From: Setoptus koraiensis
Lineage: Eukaryota > Arthropoda
Assembly: GCA_048013815.1 (NCBI GenBank)
Contig: CM106585.1
Location: 15,438,001 to 15,502,000 of the forward strand
Direction of reading: 5' to 3'
Length of the DNA: 64,000 nt
Part shown: positions 51,650 through 60,217 of the stretch, piece by piece
Numbering within the stretch: position 1 is the first letter of the stretch
Layout of the letters: each line of letters opens with the position of its first letter
Made by a program: the position numbers and the translations under genes
The notes under the pieces: generated by a model
Told to the model about the DNA's origin: nothing
The model's input: only the letters and a program-made list of their open reading frames with translations
Databases searched by the model: none

Positions 51650-51738
51650 TCAGTACACTCAACCATCTGCCATTATTGTTATGACCACATCGACACCCAA
51701 CAACCACTGAATTCCTATTATTACCAATCACAACCAAA

Positions 51739-51924
51739 ATGGGCTGCTGCGGAACAACATTTCTCCTGTTGCTTTGTCTATTGGGAGGAGTCCTCCTGGG
51801 CGTTTGGGCCGCCGAGACCTGGCAAGTGCACGGAGTCGAGGATTTATACAACAAGATGCGCGAATGGTTGAAGAAGGTTTTTGATTCCTCAAAAACTCAA
51901 TTCACCAACAGAGGCAACAATTGA
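51739..51924 (+). CDS. Small ORF 2: 61-residue secreted or membrane-anchored peptide (putative)
   Basis: ATG in a good context (CCAAAATGG). It opens with MGCCGTTF and a hydrophobic run, LLLLCLLGGVLLGVWA, then AETWQVHG and an amphipathic helix, EDLYNKMREWLKKVFDS. It could be a signal peptide with a small mature peptide, or an N-terminally lipidated anchor (MGCC). AATAAA follows 33 bases after the stop. The last codons and the 3' UTR lie in the segment shared with the cyclin D 3' end, but in a different frame from cyclin D. No family is recognised. Confidence 0.5.
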   Translation: MGCCGTTFLLLLCLLGGVLLGVWAAETWQVHGVEDLYNKMREWLKKVFDSSKTQFTNRGNN

Positions 51925-52198
51925 ACAAAACACGAAACCATGACCACCTGAAGAAAAAATAAAAGTTTTTTACTCTTATTATGTTTCCAAAAATATAACA
52001 TCATCACGCATTGTCTAGCAATGTTACTGACTCGCCAACACAAACAATGTCACACTGTCAACTAGACAGCAGTTATGCTATTATTCCTAACTGTATATAT
52101 AAACTAACTAAAATCTAACAACTCAACACATTTTTGGCCATATTACTACAACTATTCTACATCGCTGACAGTATCGTCTCGGTGTTAGGATCCCAAAT
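51885..52198. repeat. Segment shared with the cyclin D 3' end
   Basis: Counterpart of 46374..46670 (see there). It runs from the last codons of small ORF 2 to the end of the converging minus-strand gene at 52202. Confidence 0.88.
51958..51963 (+). terminator. Poly(A) signal of the small-ORF locus
   Basis: AATAAA 33 bases after the stop of small ORF 2; it serves both small ORFs if they share a transcript. Confidence 0.55.
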
Positions 52199-52201
52199 AT
52201 T

Positions 52202-53374
52202 CTATTCAATTTGTTCAAGTGCCTTTTTACTAGGCTCCTTCCTTAGTCTCAGGTCAACATAAGCGTCAGGGTTGCGCAAAATCCTATCCGACAGCTTCAC
52301 AAAATCAACAGGCGCAAAACTTTTTGGTCCCCTGTACACTGGATTTAGTGAGGGATCGCTTAGCTTGCTACACTTTTGCTCAACTTTTTGATTGAATAAA
52401 AATATAAACCTATTTATTATCTCCGATTTGGCCTCCTGTCTTGTAGCAAACACAACGTCTGTACGGTAGGTGTCTGAGTCAAACCATTTGCAACGCTCGT
52501 AGTCTGGCATCTTTACAGGCCAAGTAAATGCCTCCATTTTACTATACCAATAAGGTGCTAGCCACAGCAACTTTTTAACCTGTCTATTCGCCAACATGTC
52601 CTTGGCCTGCTTGTACAAGACAAAATTGCCTACACTTTCAGCGATCAGATTCAACGTATCGATATGTTTTGTTTTGTCCTCATCGGAGAGATCCAGTGAT
52701 TGCCCATTATCTATTTTGTCAAGTACCTCAGGACACAATTTCGCGTCAAGATTTAGAATGTTTATCCGAAGCTTTAACAGATTTTGCATCATCGCATATA
52801 AATTGACCGCAGTCAATAAGAATGGGCCTTTCAGTAGTTTGCATGCCTCACTGATCGACCTGACGGCTCGACGAGCCTTATCTATGGTAAGACCATTCTT
52901 GAGGGCACTGCCATTCATAATATTACATGTATAAATAGGAGAGGATAGCTCATTATAGCCACCAAACAATATCTTCTTTGCAGTTCGTCTGAGTTTATTT
53001 GCTTTGTCAACCATGCAGATACATTCATGATTAATAGGAGTAGTTCGGTCTATGTAATTTGTTTTGCTAGTTGGCAATAGTAGCTTGTTGATTCGCAGAG
53101 AGTACGGAATCAATAATGAAGAATTCATACACTGTTCCCTGCACCAGTCTTCCAGGTTATCTTTTGTTTTCAGCATAATGATTTCCTGAGCTGTTGGAAC
53201 AAACGAATACGCCAGAGACTTGATACTCGACACCAGAACAGGCCTCTCAACCAACGCAATACAAACAAACAAAGTAATTATCGTCGTCAGTTGAGACGGC
53301 GACGGTATCGATGCATGTGCACACAAAGCGAAACCTCTCTGATTGTTGTGTCTAGGTTTCTCTGGTCTTGCCAT
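52202..53374 (-). CDS. Unrecognised 390-residue protein, single exon
   Basis: ATG at 53374, TAG at the left end, no intron. A hydrophobic segment near residues 27 to 45 (SQLTTIITLFVCIALVERPV) may be a signal anchor or signal peptide after a polar N-terminus. The rest is soluble-looking, with scattered Cys (DWCREQC, HECICMV, YTCNIM, SEACKLL, KLCPEV, RCKWF, KCSKL) and an Arg/Lys-rich end. It is long, AT-balanced and free of low complexity, so it is very likely a real gene. It faces the small-ORF locus tail to tail and lies just downstream of VPS26C on the same strand. I cannot place it in a family. Confidence 0.8.
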   Translation of the reverse strand: MARPEKPRHNNQRGFALCAHASIPSPSQLTTIITLFVCIALVERPVLVSSIKSLAYSFVPTAQEIIMLKTKDNLEDWCREQCMNSSLLIPYSLRINKLLLPTSKTNYIDRTTPINHECICMVDKANKLRRTAKKILFGGYNELSSPIYTCNIMNGSALKNGLTIDKARRAVRSISEACKLLKGPFLLTAVNLYAMMQNLLKLRINILNLDAKLCPEVLDKIDNGQSLDLSDEDKTKHIDTLNLIAESVGNFVLYKQAKDMLANRQVKKLLWLAPYWYSKMEAFTWPVKMPDYERCKWFDSDTYRTDVVFATRQEAKSEIINRFIFLFNQKVEQKCSKLSDPSLNPVYRGPKSFAPVDFVKLSDRILRNPDAYVDLRLRKEPSKKALEQIE

Positions 53375-53985
53375 GTTTCTGGCAATCTTGACGATTGGAT
53401 TGTTATATTAGTTATGGTTTTGTTCTAGTTGTTGCCAAGACAAAAGTTGTTGCCACAAAATAAACGGATTCATTATTGAATTACAGTTCCACAGATGACA
53501 ATGGAGAATAGATAGAGATTTTTCGTTTTTTTTTTTGTTTATTTTGAGATGGTTCTGTCAGCACTCCGCAATTTCTGCATCACTTCAATGAATGATATCA
53601 TCTGGAATATTTTTAGATCTCATTTTTCACCTCACAGAGTTAGATTTCGTGGAAAGAGTGCAGAACTGACTATCTGCGCGATAGTATAAATAACTAACTT
53701 TACTACAGTCGTTGTCATTATGTACAATACCTTTATTGCACAAGAGGAGAGTTTGGTTCTAACTTCGGTTGAATCTGTTTCCGTCTCACTTCGCTTCAAC
53801 CAAATCAGATCAAAGCGCCTCTCTAAATAGTTAGGTTGCGAAACGTTGGCTTGGTATCTCTTCTAGTGTTCCCCTGAGTGACTAGTTTGACTCACATTCC
53901 GCATATGAGAAAATATTCCGATTTGTGTGACTCGCCTAGACATCTGAAGAACCAGATGCAATTTTACCATAAATTATAAATAGCA

Positions 53986-55307
53986 TCAGATACTTATAGG
54001 TTGATTGACACCGCGCACCAACTTGATAGGAAAGTTTTCCGTCACCAAGTTATTATCCTGAAAAATGATAACTAGATTGATTTCGAACTCTGCAGAAAGA
54101 TGAGAATCTTGTTAGAATACATGTAGAAACTTTTTCAATGAAATTGCTCGCCAATCTAACTTACCAATTCTAAAATTTCCAGCCTTCAACGTTGGACAAG
54201 TGAATAATTGAGGAAATATCATGTATATGGGTATTTTCACACCTCTCTCAATGTCTCCGTCACCAATTTGTATATTTTGAACTTCAGTAGCATCTCTAGT
54301 GAAATCCTTGTTGGGACTGTTCATATTGCCACACGTTTCAACGCGGACTAGTTGTAACTCAATGCTTCTTATTTTGGCTTCACAGCAATCTATCATGAAT
54401 TCTCCTGTGAACGGTTCTGAAATCTTACAAACATAACTGTCCAATTGGCCACTGATTTGAAATTTAGGAATATGTTCTCGCTTGGTGTGATACGATCTAT
54501 CTAGCGTTTCTATGGAATCAGGATTTAATGTAAATATCATAGGTTGAGGTTTAATATCGAATTGAATTGGCACTTGGTCGTTACTTTGTTTGTTGTCATA
54601 TTCTATGTAGAATTCCAATGATTCTTGGATGTCTTTGGTTAGCATGGGTCGTTTCATATCACATTTTATCATGTACTGGTCGTGGATCGAATGAATAAAA
54701 AATTCCGTTGGATTATTTGAATCTAAGTAACAAAATGTCTCAGTATTTGTAGCATAATCACCTGTATTGTTATGAAGACTCCATGATAGGTTTCAAAAAG
54801 AATGTCCCCATGGCCTGAAGCTTTCAAAGGAATAGAAAACCTGTCAATTGACGATAAGTTAGTTTTTTTTCCTTAAAGAACTTACATCACTTTAGATATG
54901 CTCAGACTCACGGTATATCGGTCCGGCCAGCCGGCAATCTGCCAGCTTTGGATAGTTCCGATGAGTAGTTTATCAGAGTAACAGGTCTCGTATTTGAATT
55001 ATTGGAGTAGAGACTGTCCAAAAGTCGAGCACTTTTCGGGTTTGGTTGTATACTGATTGTTCCCTCGACTCCAATGTGTATGCCCTCATGTTTTATTTCA
55101 GTCTTGTTCGTCACTATTATACTACCGGCTAGGTTCTCCTGACAAATTCGAAAAATGAATGATAACAGCGACGGGCCAGTCAAGTGGATGCAACAGCGAA
55201 TCTGTGGATGGTTTAGTAAGTCATAAATTTATACATACATTCTGATGGTAGACCCGAGAGACTTTCGCCAGTGAAATATCCATCACCGTCGAAGGTATGG
55301 ACGCCAT
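53986..55307 (-). CDS. VPS26C: VPS26C (DSCR3) retriever subunit, five exons
   Basis: Coding exons are 55307..55239, 55138..54912, 54840..54762, 54675..54165 and 54089..53986. Every junction is GT..AG and every phase fits, giving 329 residues. VPS26C is the arrestin-fold subunit of retriever, the Commander-associated complex that recycles integrins and other cargo from endosomes. Matching segments run the full length: VSRVYHQ..ENLAGSIIVTN, GRLPAGRTDIPFSIPL, ILFETYHGVFITIQY, IKCDMKRPMLTKD, FTGEFMIDCCEAKIRSIELQ, DATEVQNIQIGDGD, IPIYMIFPQLFTCPTL and FEINLVIIFQDNNLVTENFP. Introns are 74 to 100 bases. The length equals that of the family, and no defect is visible. A partial decayed copy lies at 46704..47034. 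Confidence 0.95.
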
Positions 55308-56123
55308 CAATAAATGTGTCCGATAGCCCGGGTTCACAGAAGAAATGTTTGATTCTAGACTTTCCACATGTGATTAAGTTTGTCTATGCTGCTGAAACAA
55401 TTGCAACCTTGGCGATGTAAACCGTTTCGGTTAATAAAATCCAGGGTGTCATCAAATGATAATACTTGAAATAATAGTGGCGAAAATCAGCGACGATAAA
55501 ATTCAATTTGTTGGCGAATAATTTTAGCCCCCTCTGATGAATTCAAATGTTGGCCTGAAATATTCGGCAGCGGTGTTCGAGATTGGGGGGAGGGACGAAC
55601 CCGAATACATGTGCAGGCCGCGCGCAGTCACCATCATTCGGCGGCCACAAAATTTCCAATTCAACTGTTTATTGTTGTTTATTATACATACGCTCACGTT
55701 TGTATTGGCTCATTTAAAACGCACCAACAGACGCCGCACACAATGCTGCACTGAAATGCGCACACGGTGTACACAAAGTCGCGGAATGTGTCTGAAACGC
55801 GACACGAATCAGATGCATTTGGATATGTATTTATATTTTCTTCAAAATAAATATTATTGAGTATTGGCCGATTATGATCGGTGATTATTACACACTAACA
55901 ACCCATTAGTATCATAAATAAACCATGACCAGCTAATATTATTATTAGATCAGTCTCCTACTCAACAACAATTTTTCAATGTGAACAAACACACAAAACC
56001 CACGACAACTAAAACCTGCATATACCTCATACTTCCATACCTCGCTATTTATTATCAATCAATGATTCACTTGTGACCGAACACTACCTCATAAATAACA
56101 CGCTCATACACACGCACACCTCA
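55308..56123. other. Spacer between VPS26C and the caspase gene (divergent promoters)
   Basis: The two genes diverge from here, so both promoters should lie in this 0.8 kb. I see AT-rich unique sequence and a CA-containing stretch before the caspase ATG (CACACACGCACACC). The 107-codon plus frame at 55537..55860 is Cys/Arg/Thr-rich without a domain, and I do not call it. Confidence 0.4.
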
Positions 56124-56942
56124 ATGGAAAAGAGACAATTTATTCCGGCGCCGATTCGGCTTACTACGCCACTCAACAGTTTAAACTACAATATGGAACA
56201 CCCGTTCCGTGGACGCTGTCTAATATTCGACAATGAACACTTTCCAGCCAGAAATCTAGCTTCTAGGAAAGGATCCGAAGTGGACGCCAGAGCGTTGCAG
56301 AGAATATTCTCGAGATTAGACTTTCAAGTGCAAATCTACAAAGATTATACAGCCACTGGCGTCAAAGAAGTACTCAAAGCATGCAGCAACTATGACCATT
56401 CGGATGCCGACTGTTTTGTCTGTTGTGTGATGACTCATGGTGAACATGGAAGCCTTTATGGCTCTGATTCAAGATATCCCATAGACAACTTATTCCATTA
56501 TTTTCTAGGTAATAATTGCCCAACACTTGTTGGTAAGCCCAAGATTTTCTTTGTACAGGCCTGTCAAGGTGATCGTTTGGACTCGGGCGTTCTAGTTTCA
56601 GGAGATAGGCTGGACTCAACAGCTACTTATTTCAAGATACCTACATATGCTGATTTTCTCATTGCCTACTCAACATTGCCAGGATTTTACTCTTTCCGCA
56701 ATCAAGAGAGAGGCTCGTGGTTTGTTCAATCTCTGGTTGAGGTATTAGAAGAGTACTCAGGTGAATTGGACTTATTATCAATGTTGACTATTACATCGCA
56801 CAACGTTGCTTACAGATTCTCCTCAAATGGAATGACGCCAGAATTCAAAGATAAGAAACAAGTGCCTTGTATCACATCAATGCTGACAAGAAGAGTATAC
56901 TTCCCACCAAAGCAAAAGTCGAAGCAATCTTTCTTACTTTAG
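56124..56942 (+). CDS. Caspase, short-prodomain type with QACQG active site
   Basis: Single exon, 272 residues from the ATG at 56124 (an upstream GTG is in frame but not needed). Caspases are Asp-specific Cys proteases of apoptosis. Seen in order: p20 start RGRCLIFDNEHF; Arg48 in ASRKGSEVDARAL (S1 pocket); His105 in VMTHGEHG; KPKIFFVQACQGD with catalytic Cys147; a linker with RLDSG and RLDST as possible processing sites; p10 with IPTYADFLIAYST, FYSFRNQERGSWFVQSL (Arg192) and KKQVPCITSMLTRRVYFP. The prodomain is only about 25 residues, as in executioner caspases, but the pentapeptide is QACQG, best known from caspase-8-type initiators, in place of the usual QACRG. All catalytic residues are present. 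Confidence 0.95.
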   Translation: MEKRQFIPAPIRLTTPLNSLNYNMEHPFRGRCLIFDNEHFPARNLASRKGSEVDARALQRIFSRLDFQVQIYKDYTATGVKEVLKACSNYDHSDADCFVCCVMTHGEHGSLYGSDSRYPIDNLFHYFLGNNCPTLVGKPKIFFVQACQGDRLDSGVLVSGDRLDSTATYFKIPTYADFLIAYSTLPGFYSFRNQERGSWFVQSLVEVLEEYSGELDLLSMLTITSHNVAYRFSSNGMTPEFKDKKQVPCITSMLTRRVYFPPKQKSKQSFLL

Positions 56943-57632
56943 AAACGTAATGTGCACAATCAAAGAAGAATTGTTCTGGGTCCAATCCCGCCCAAACATG
57001 CCCATAGTTATCAAAGTTCTGGATATTGTTCGTATCACAGGCTAAACACCGTCCATTCACCAATCCAAACCTTCTCTTCTTTAGTTTACAGGCAGGCGCA
57101 AAAACAAACATCCATTAATCAATTCACAACACTTCTTTCAAATCCGTACAATGTTTTTTCTAGCAAAAAAGGATCTGAAGAATAAACTTAATAAATTCCT
57201 GTAACAAATCTATAATCCGATCATTTATGGGTTTCTGTATGCAGGATCAAAACTGTTTTTATCATGCGTGGTAAGCATTCGATAAATCTATCTCGTATAA
57301 CTTGTTTCCCAGTTTCATCACATACTTTCCTTTAAATATTATGGCTCTTCTCTATCCATGATATAAGTTTTCCAATAATGAACATATCACAACAATAACG
57401 ATTAGTAGACTTGTGAATAGTATAAATAGAAATTGGACTCAATTCGATCTATCACGAAGGTATTCGTACGATGGCGATGAAAGTTACTATTCTAAAATTT
57501 AATAATTCCCCCAATAGATGAGCCATTCCCATTGTAGTTCTCATTGGAATATAAATAAATAAACAAAATTAACAAAATTTAACGTTACTACCCCCATCAT
57601 GAATCGAAGCGAATATACTTATTTAAATGTAA
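56943..57632. other. Convergent 3' region between the caspase and FITM genes
   Basis: Caspase 3' UTR, then AT-rich sequence to the FITM stop. No further gene is seen. Confidence 0.5.
57181..57195 (+). terminator. Caspase poly(A) signals
   Basis: Two AATAAA hexamers at 57181..57186 and 57190..57195, 240 bases after the stop. Confidence 0.6.
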
Positions 57633-58829
57633 TCATACGCTCCAACCACTCGAACTTTTGGGTTCGTTAAGAAGTTGTCTAGCAGGTAAGGGCCGACGCA
57701 GAACATATTTGTACAAATGAAAGTATAAAATGTACCATACTGAAGTTGCCCATAGAGCTGCGATCAACTTTTGTATCATAGTGTGGTAAAATAATGCGGT
57801 TTGAATGAGCATGAAATCCCAAACTACGCATAATACTGTCATAAATATAAACATAAACCTTATAGGAGTGGCAAACTTCCTGTAGAGGTAAATGGCATTC
57901 TGATTCGATTGAGCAATACCCATTTTCCTATCAGGCTGGTTGGTCCTGTTAGGATGTGTCTGACTTGGACGTGATTTTGAGGGCAAATCACCTCTTATGG
58001 AGATGGCATCCTTATTTTTGGATCTACTATTGTCTTGTGAGTTTGGTGCCTCTAGAGAAGATTCCAGATTTTCCCAGCCGATCATGATTCTACTCTCGCT
58101 TATGATTAGTAAATTGGCGAACAGTAATAAGAAAGTGTGTCCAGATATATCGAAGCCCGACACAAATCTATGACCGGATCTTGTGCAAAGGTCCTTGGAT
58201 GATATAGAGCTTAGGACAACATTTTTGGTCTGGTCTACACAATTCGAAGTTAGGGCCTCGATAAAGTTATAGAAATTTACCGATATATACCAGGCTAACG
58301 TGTTGAATATTAGCCTCAAGAAGTCGACAGTTTTCAGGCCAACCAGAGCCAGTTGCAAGTGGCCATAGTAGTCCTTTTTAAGTTTGATTCTTTTGATTAT
58401 TTGATCTAGTTCCCGTTGTTCCTCATGAGATTGCAAATTGTTTGTCTTAATAACGAGGCCCGTAAGTAGCATAAAAGGCGCTAATGAGGCACATGTCCAA
58501 AACCATCCTATTTTCACACCCCATTGATTGAGAATATTCTTCTTGTCTATTTTGAATATAATGGATCTTATCAAAACGGGAGCGAAGTCGTTTATGATAC
58601 CACCAAAGAATATTATGGCCAAATAGGTTAATAGGCGATCTCGTATCGGCAACTTGGTTGTAATTTTCCGGCATATCAACATGACGAGAGATATGAGAAC
58701 ATGGCCGATTGACGTGGACGAAGTTTTAACATTGGGTAGATTTGAATGGTTAGATCTAGACCCCCATCTTGGCTTACTTGTGAACATCTCTAGACGGACA
58801 ATATTGAGGAGCCAATTATCGTGAAGCAA
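57633..58829 (-). CDS. FIT-family lipid-droplet protein (FITM2-like)
   Basis: Single exon, 398 residues. FITM2 is an ER membrane acyl-CoA diphosphatase needed for lipid-droplet budding. Signature matches are the segment CTRSGHRFVSGFDISGHTFL, with the first catalytic His (His231 in SGHTF), and the second catalytic His in WDFMLIQTALFYHTMIQKL (His349). Hydrophobic segments lie near residues 41 to 54, 66 to 90, 107 to 127, 158 to 184, 228 to 245, 324 to 348 and 353 to 375, consistent with the six-helix family fold. It is longer than human FITM2 (262 residues) because of an N-terminal extension, a charged loop at about 128 to 153 and a Ser/Asn/Lys-rich loop at about 255 to 312. Both catalytic His are intact. 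Confidence 0.92.
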   Translation of the reverse strand: MLHDNWLLNIVRLEMFTSKPRWGSRSNHSNLPNVKTSSTSIGHVLISLVMLICRKITTKLPIRDRLLTYLAIIFFGGIINDFAPVLIRSIIFKIDKKNILNQWGVKIGWFWTCASLAPFMLLTGLVIKTNNLQSHEEQRELDQIIKRIKLKKDYYGHLQLALVGLKTVDFLRLIFNTLAWYISVNFYNFIEALTSNCVDQTKNVVLSSISSKDLCTRSGHRFVSGFDISGHTFLLLFANLLIISESRIMIGWENLESSLEAPNSQDNSRSKNKDAISIRGDLPSKSRPSQTHPNRTNQPDRKMGIAQSNQNAIYLYRKFATPIRFMFIFMTVLCVVWDFMLIQTALFYHTMIQKLIAALWATSVWYILYFHLYKYVLRRPLPARQLLNEPKSSSGWSV

Positions 58830-59336
58830 TTTGGATTTAGTACCGATTAAAATGGTATGAAGATAGAGAGATCACGAGTGTTAGCATTTCGTAATGTATT
58901 TAGGGCTCCTGAGATATAAAACAGTTGGTTTATAAATTGACGGATTTCACAACAAAGTGCAACATATCAGGAAGAGTTTCTAAAAAGAATCAAGATTGGC
59001 CCGAATTAGCACCATTATAGTTTGCGGGAAATACAAACAACATGTCACTTCAGAAATAGCACTTGAAACACATGAGAAAATCTTGGCAATTTCAGGTGAG
59101 AGCTCCACTTTAGATCAGACAGTTGATATGCACAGCTTTGCAGTGACTGCAAAAATTCTTTGAATTTAGCGCAATTGGGTCATCAGTGTTAGTGATATTA
59201 TTTTTATCATTATTACCACCTTGCCGATATAAACACTTTTGTCGTTACATTCGTATTATTGCATCTATGGCTGCATTAAACAATATACTATAGCCAACTG
59301 AAATTATTATTACTACTTATAAAGAAAAATACGACG
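58830..59336. other. Divergent promoter region of the FITM and RNF4-like genes
   Basis: About 0.5 kb of AT-rich unique sequence between two start codons on opposite strands. No coding evidence. ACTTATAAAG about 22 bases before the RNF4-like ATG is TATA-like. Confidence 0.4.
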
Positions 59337-59996
59337 ATGGCCAGAACACATGGACACCCGAACGAAATTGATCTTACAAAAGAGGATGATGAGGATCCAG
59401 ATTGTGGGATTGTATATGAAAATATTGATCCACTTCACCACTTCAACAACTCCAATTTTAGTGATCATGCTCAAATAGTAAGAGAAGTATGTGTCAGAGA
59501 GCCGGTTGTTTACTTAGAATCACCAATCAGTTTCAGATCTGTCGAAGACATACCCATAAGAATTGGGCCCAATACTAGAAGCCGCCGCAGACATAATACA
59601 CAGCACACTACAAACAACAGCGTTGTCGTTGATGACTCAGATACTACGATAAACCAAAGTACCTCGTCAAATGATTCTAGTTCTGGTTGTGAGGGCTCCC
59701 CACTCACGAGCTCTCAACCGAAAAGGAAAAAGACGACGACAACGACGACGACAACGACGACGACGAATCTCGACAACGAATGTATGTCACCGCGGATTCA
59801 TATTCAGTGTAAAATATGTTTAACATCTGTCTCCACCATAGAAAAAGAGGGTAAAACCAGGATTGTGACGTCCAAATGCGGACACCTATTTTGTGAATCT
59901 TGCCTTGAACAAGCATTACAAGTGAGCAAGATCTGCCCAATCTGCCGAAAGGCACTTAAGGGGAAAGGAGCATATTTTCAGATCTTTTTAGATTAA
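59337..59996 (+). CDS. RNF4-like RING ubiquitin ligase (putative SUMO-targeted)
   Basis: Single exon, 219 residues. The C3HC4 RING is at the C-terminus: C158, C161, C181, H183, C186, C189, C200 and C203 (CKICL, TSKCGHLFCESCL, CPICRKAL). Two SUMO-interaction-like motifs precede it, EIDLTKEDDED (residues 10 to 20) and SVVVDDSD (95 to 102). A basic KRKK patch and a poly-Thr run (132 to 143) follow. Acidic SIMs plus a C-terminal RING are the layout of RNF4/degringolade-type ligases, which ubiquitinate poly-SUMO-modified nuclear proteins. The RING is certain; the SUMO-targeting role is inferred from layout. The poly-Thr run is an ACG/ACA repeat and is probably variable. Confidence 0.88.
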   Translation: MARTHGHPNEIDLTKEDDEDPDCGIVYENIDPLHHFNNSNFSDHAQIVREVCVREPVVYLESPISFRSVEDIPIRIGPNTRSRRRHNTQHTTNNSVVVDDSDTTINQSTSSNDSSSGCEGSPLTSSQPKRKKTTTTTTTTTTTNLDNECMSPRIHIQCKICLTSVSTIEKEGKTRIVTSKCGHLFCESCLEQALQVSKICPICRKALKGKGAYFQIFLD

Positions 59997-60032
59997 GCAT
60001 AGATACTCAGAACAATATTATCTTTCGTATTC

Positions 60033-60038
60033 AATAAA
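60033..60038 (+). terminator. RNF4-like gene poly(A) signal
   Basis: AATAAA 37 bases after the stop codon. Confidence 0.55.
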
Positions 60039-60217
60039 TAATCGAGATAATTTTGATGAGCGCCCACTCTGGTGCGTTATTATATCTCTATGCGTCGCAT
60101 GTTGGTGATGCAAAAAAATATGAAACGATGACTTCGTATTCTTTATCTCCAGCCAGACTACATCGAAGTTGGCGAAAATTTTGTTGGAACAATTTTTAGC
60201 TGCTCAAATTTTCTATT

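Noticed and set aside
56073-56123. Extended caspase start at 56073
   Set aside because: It would need a GTG start; the ATG at 56124 leaves a complete caspase fold.
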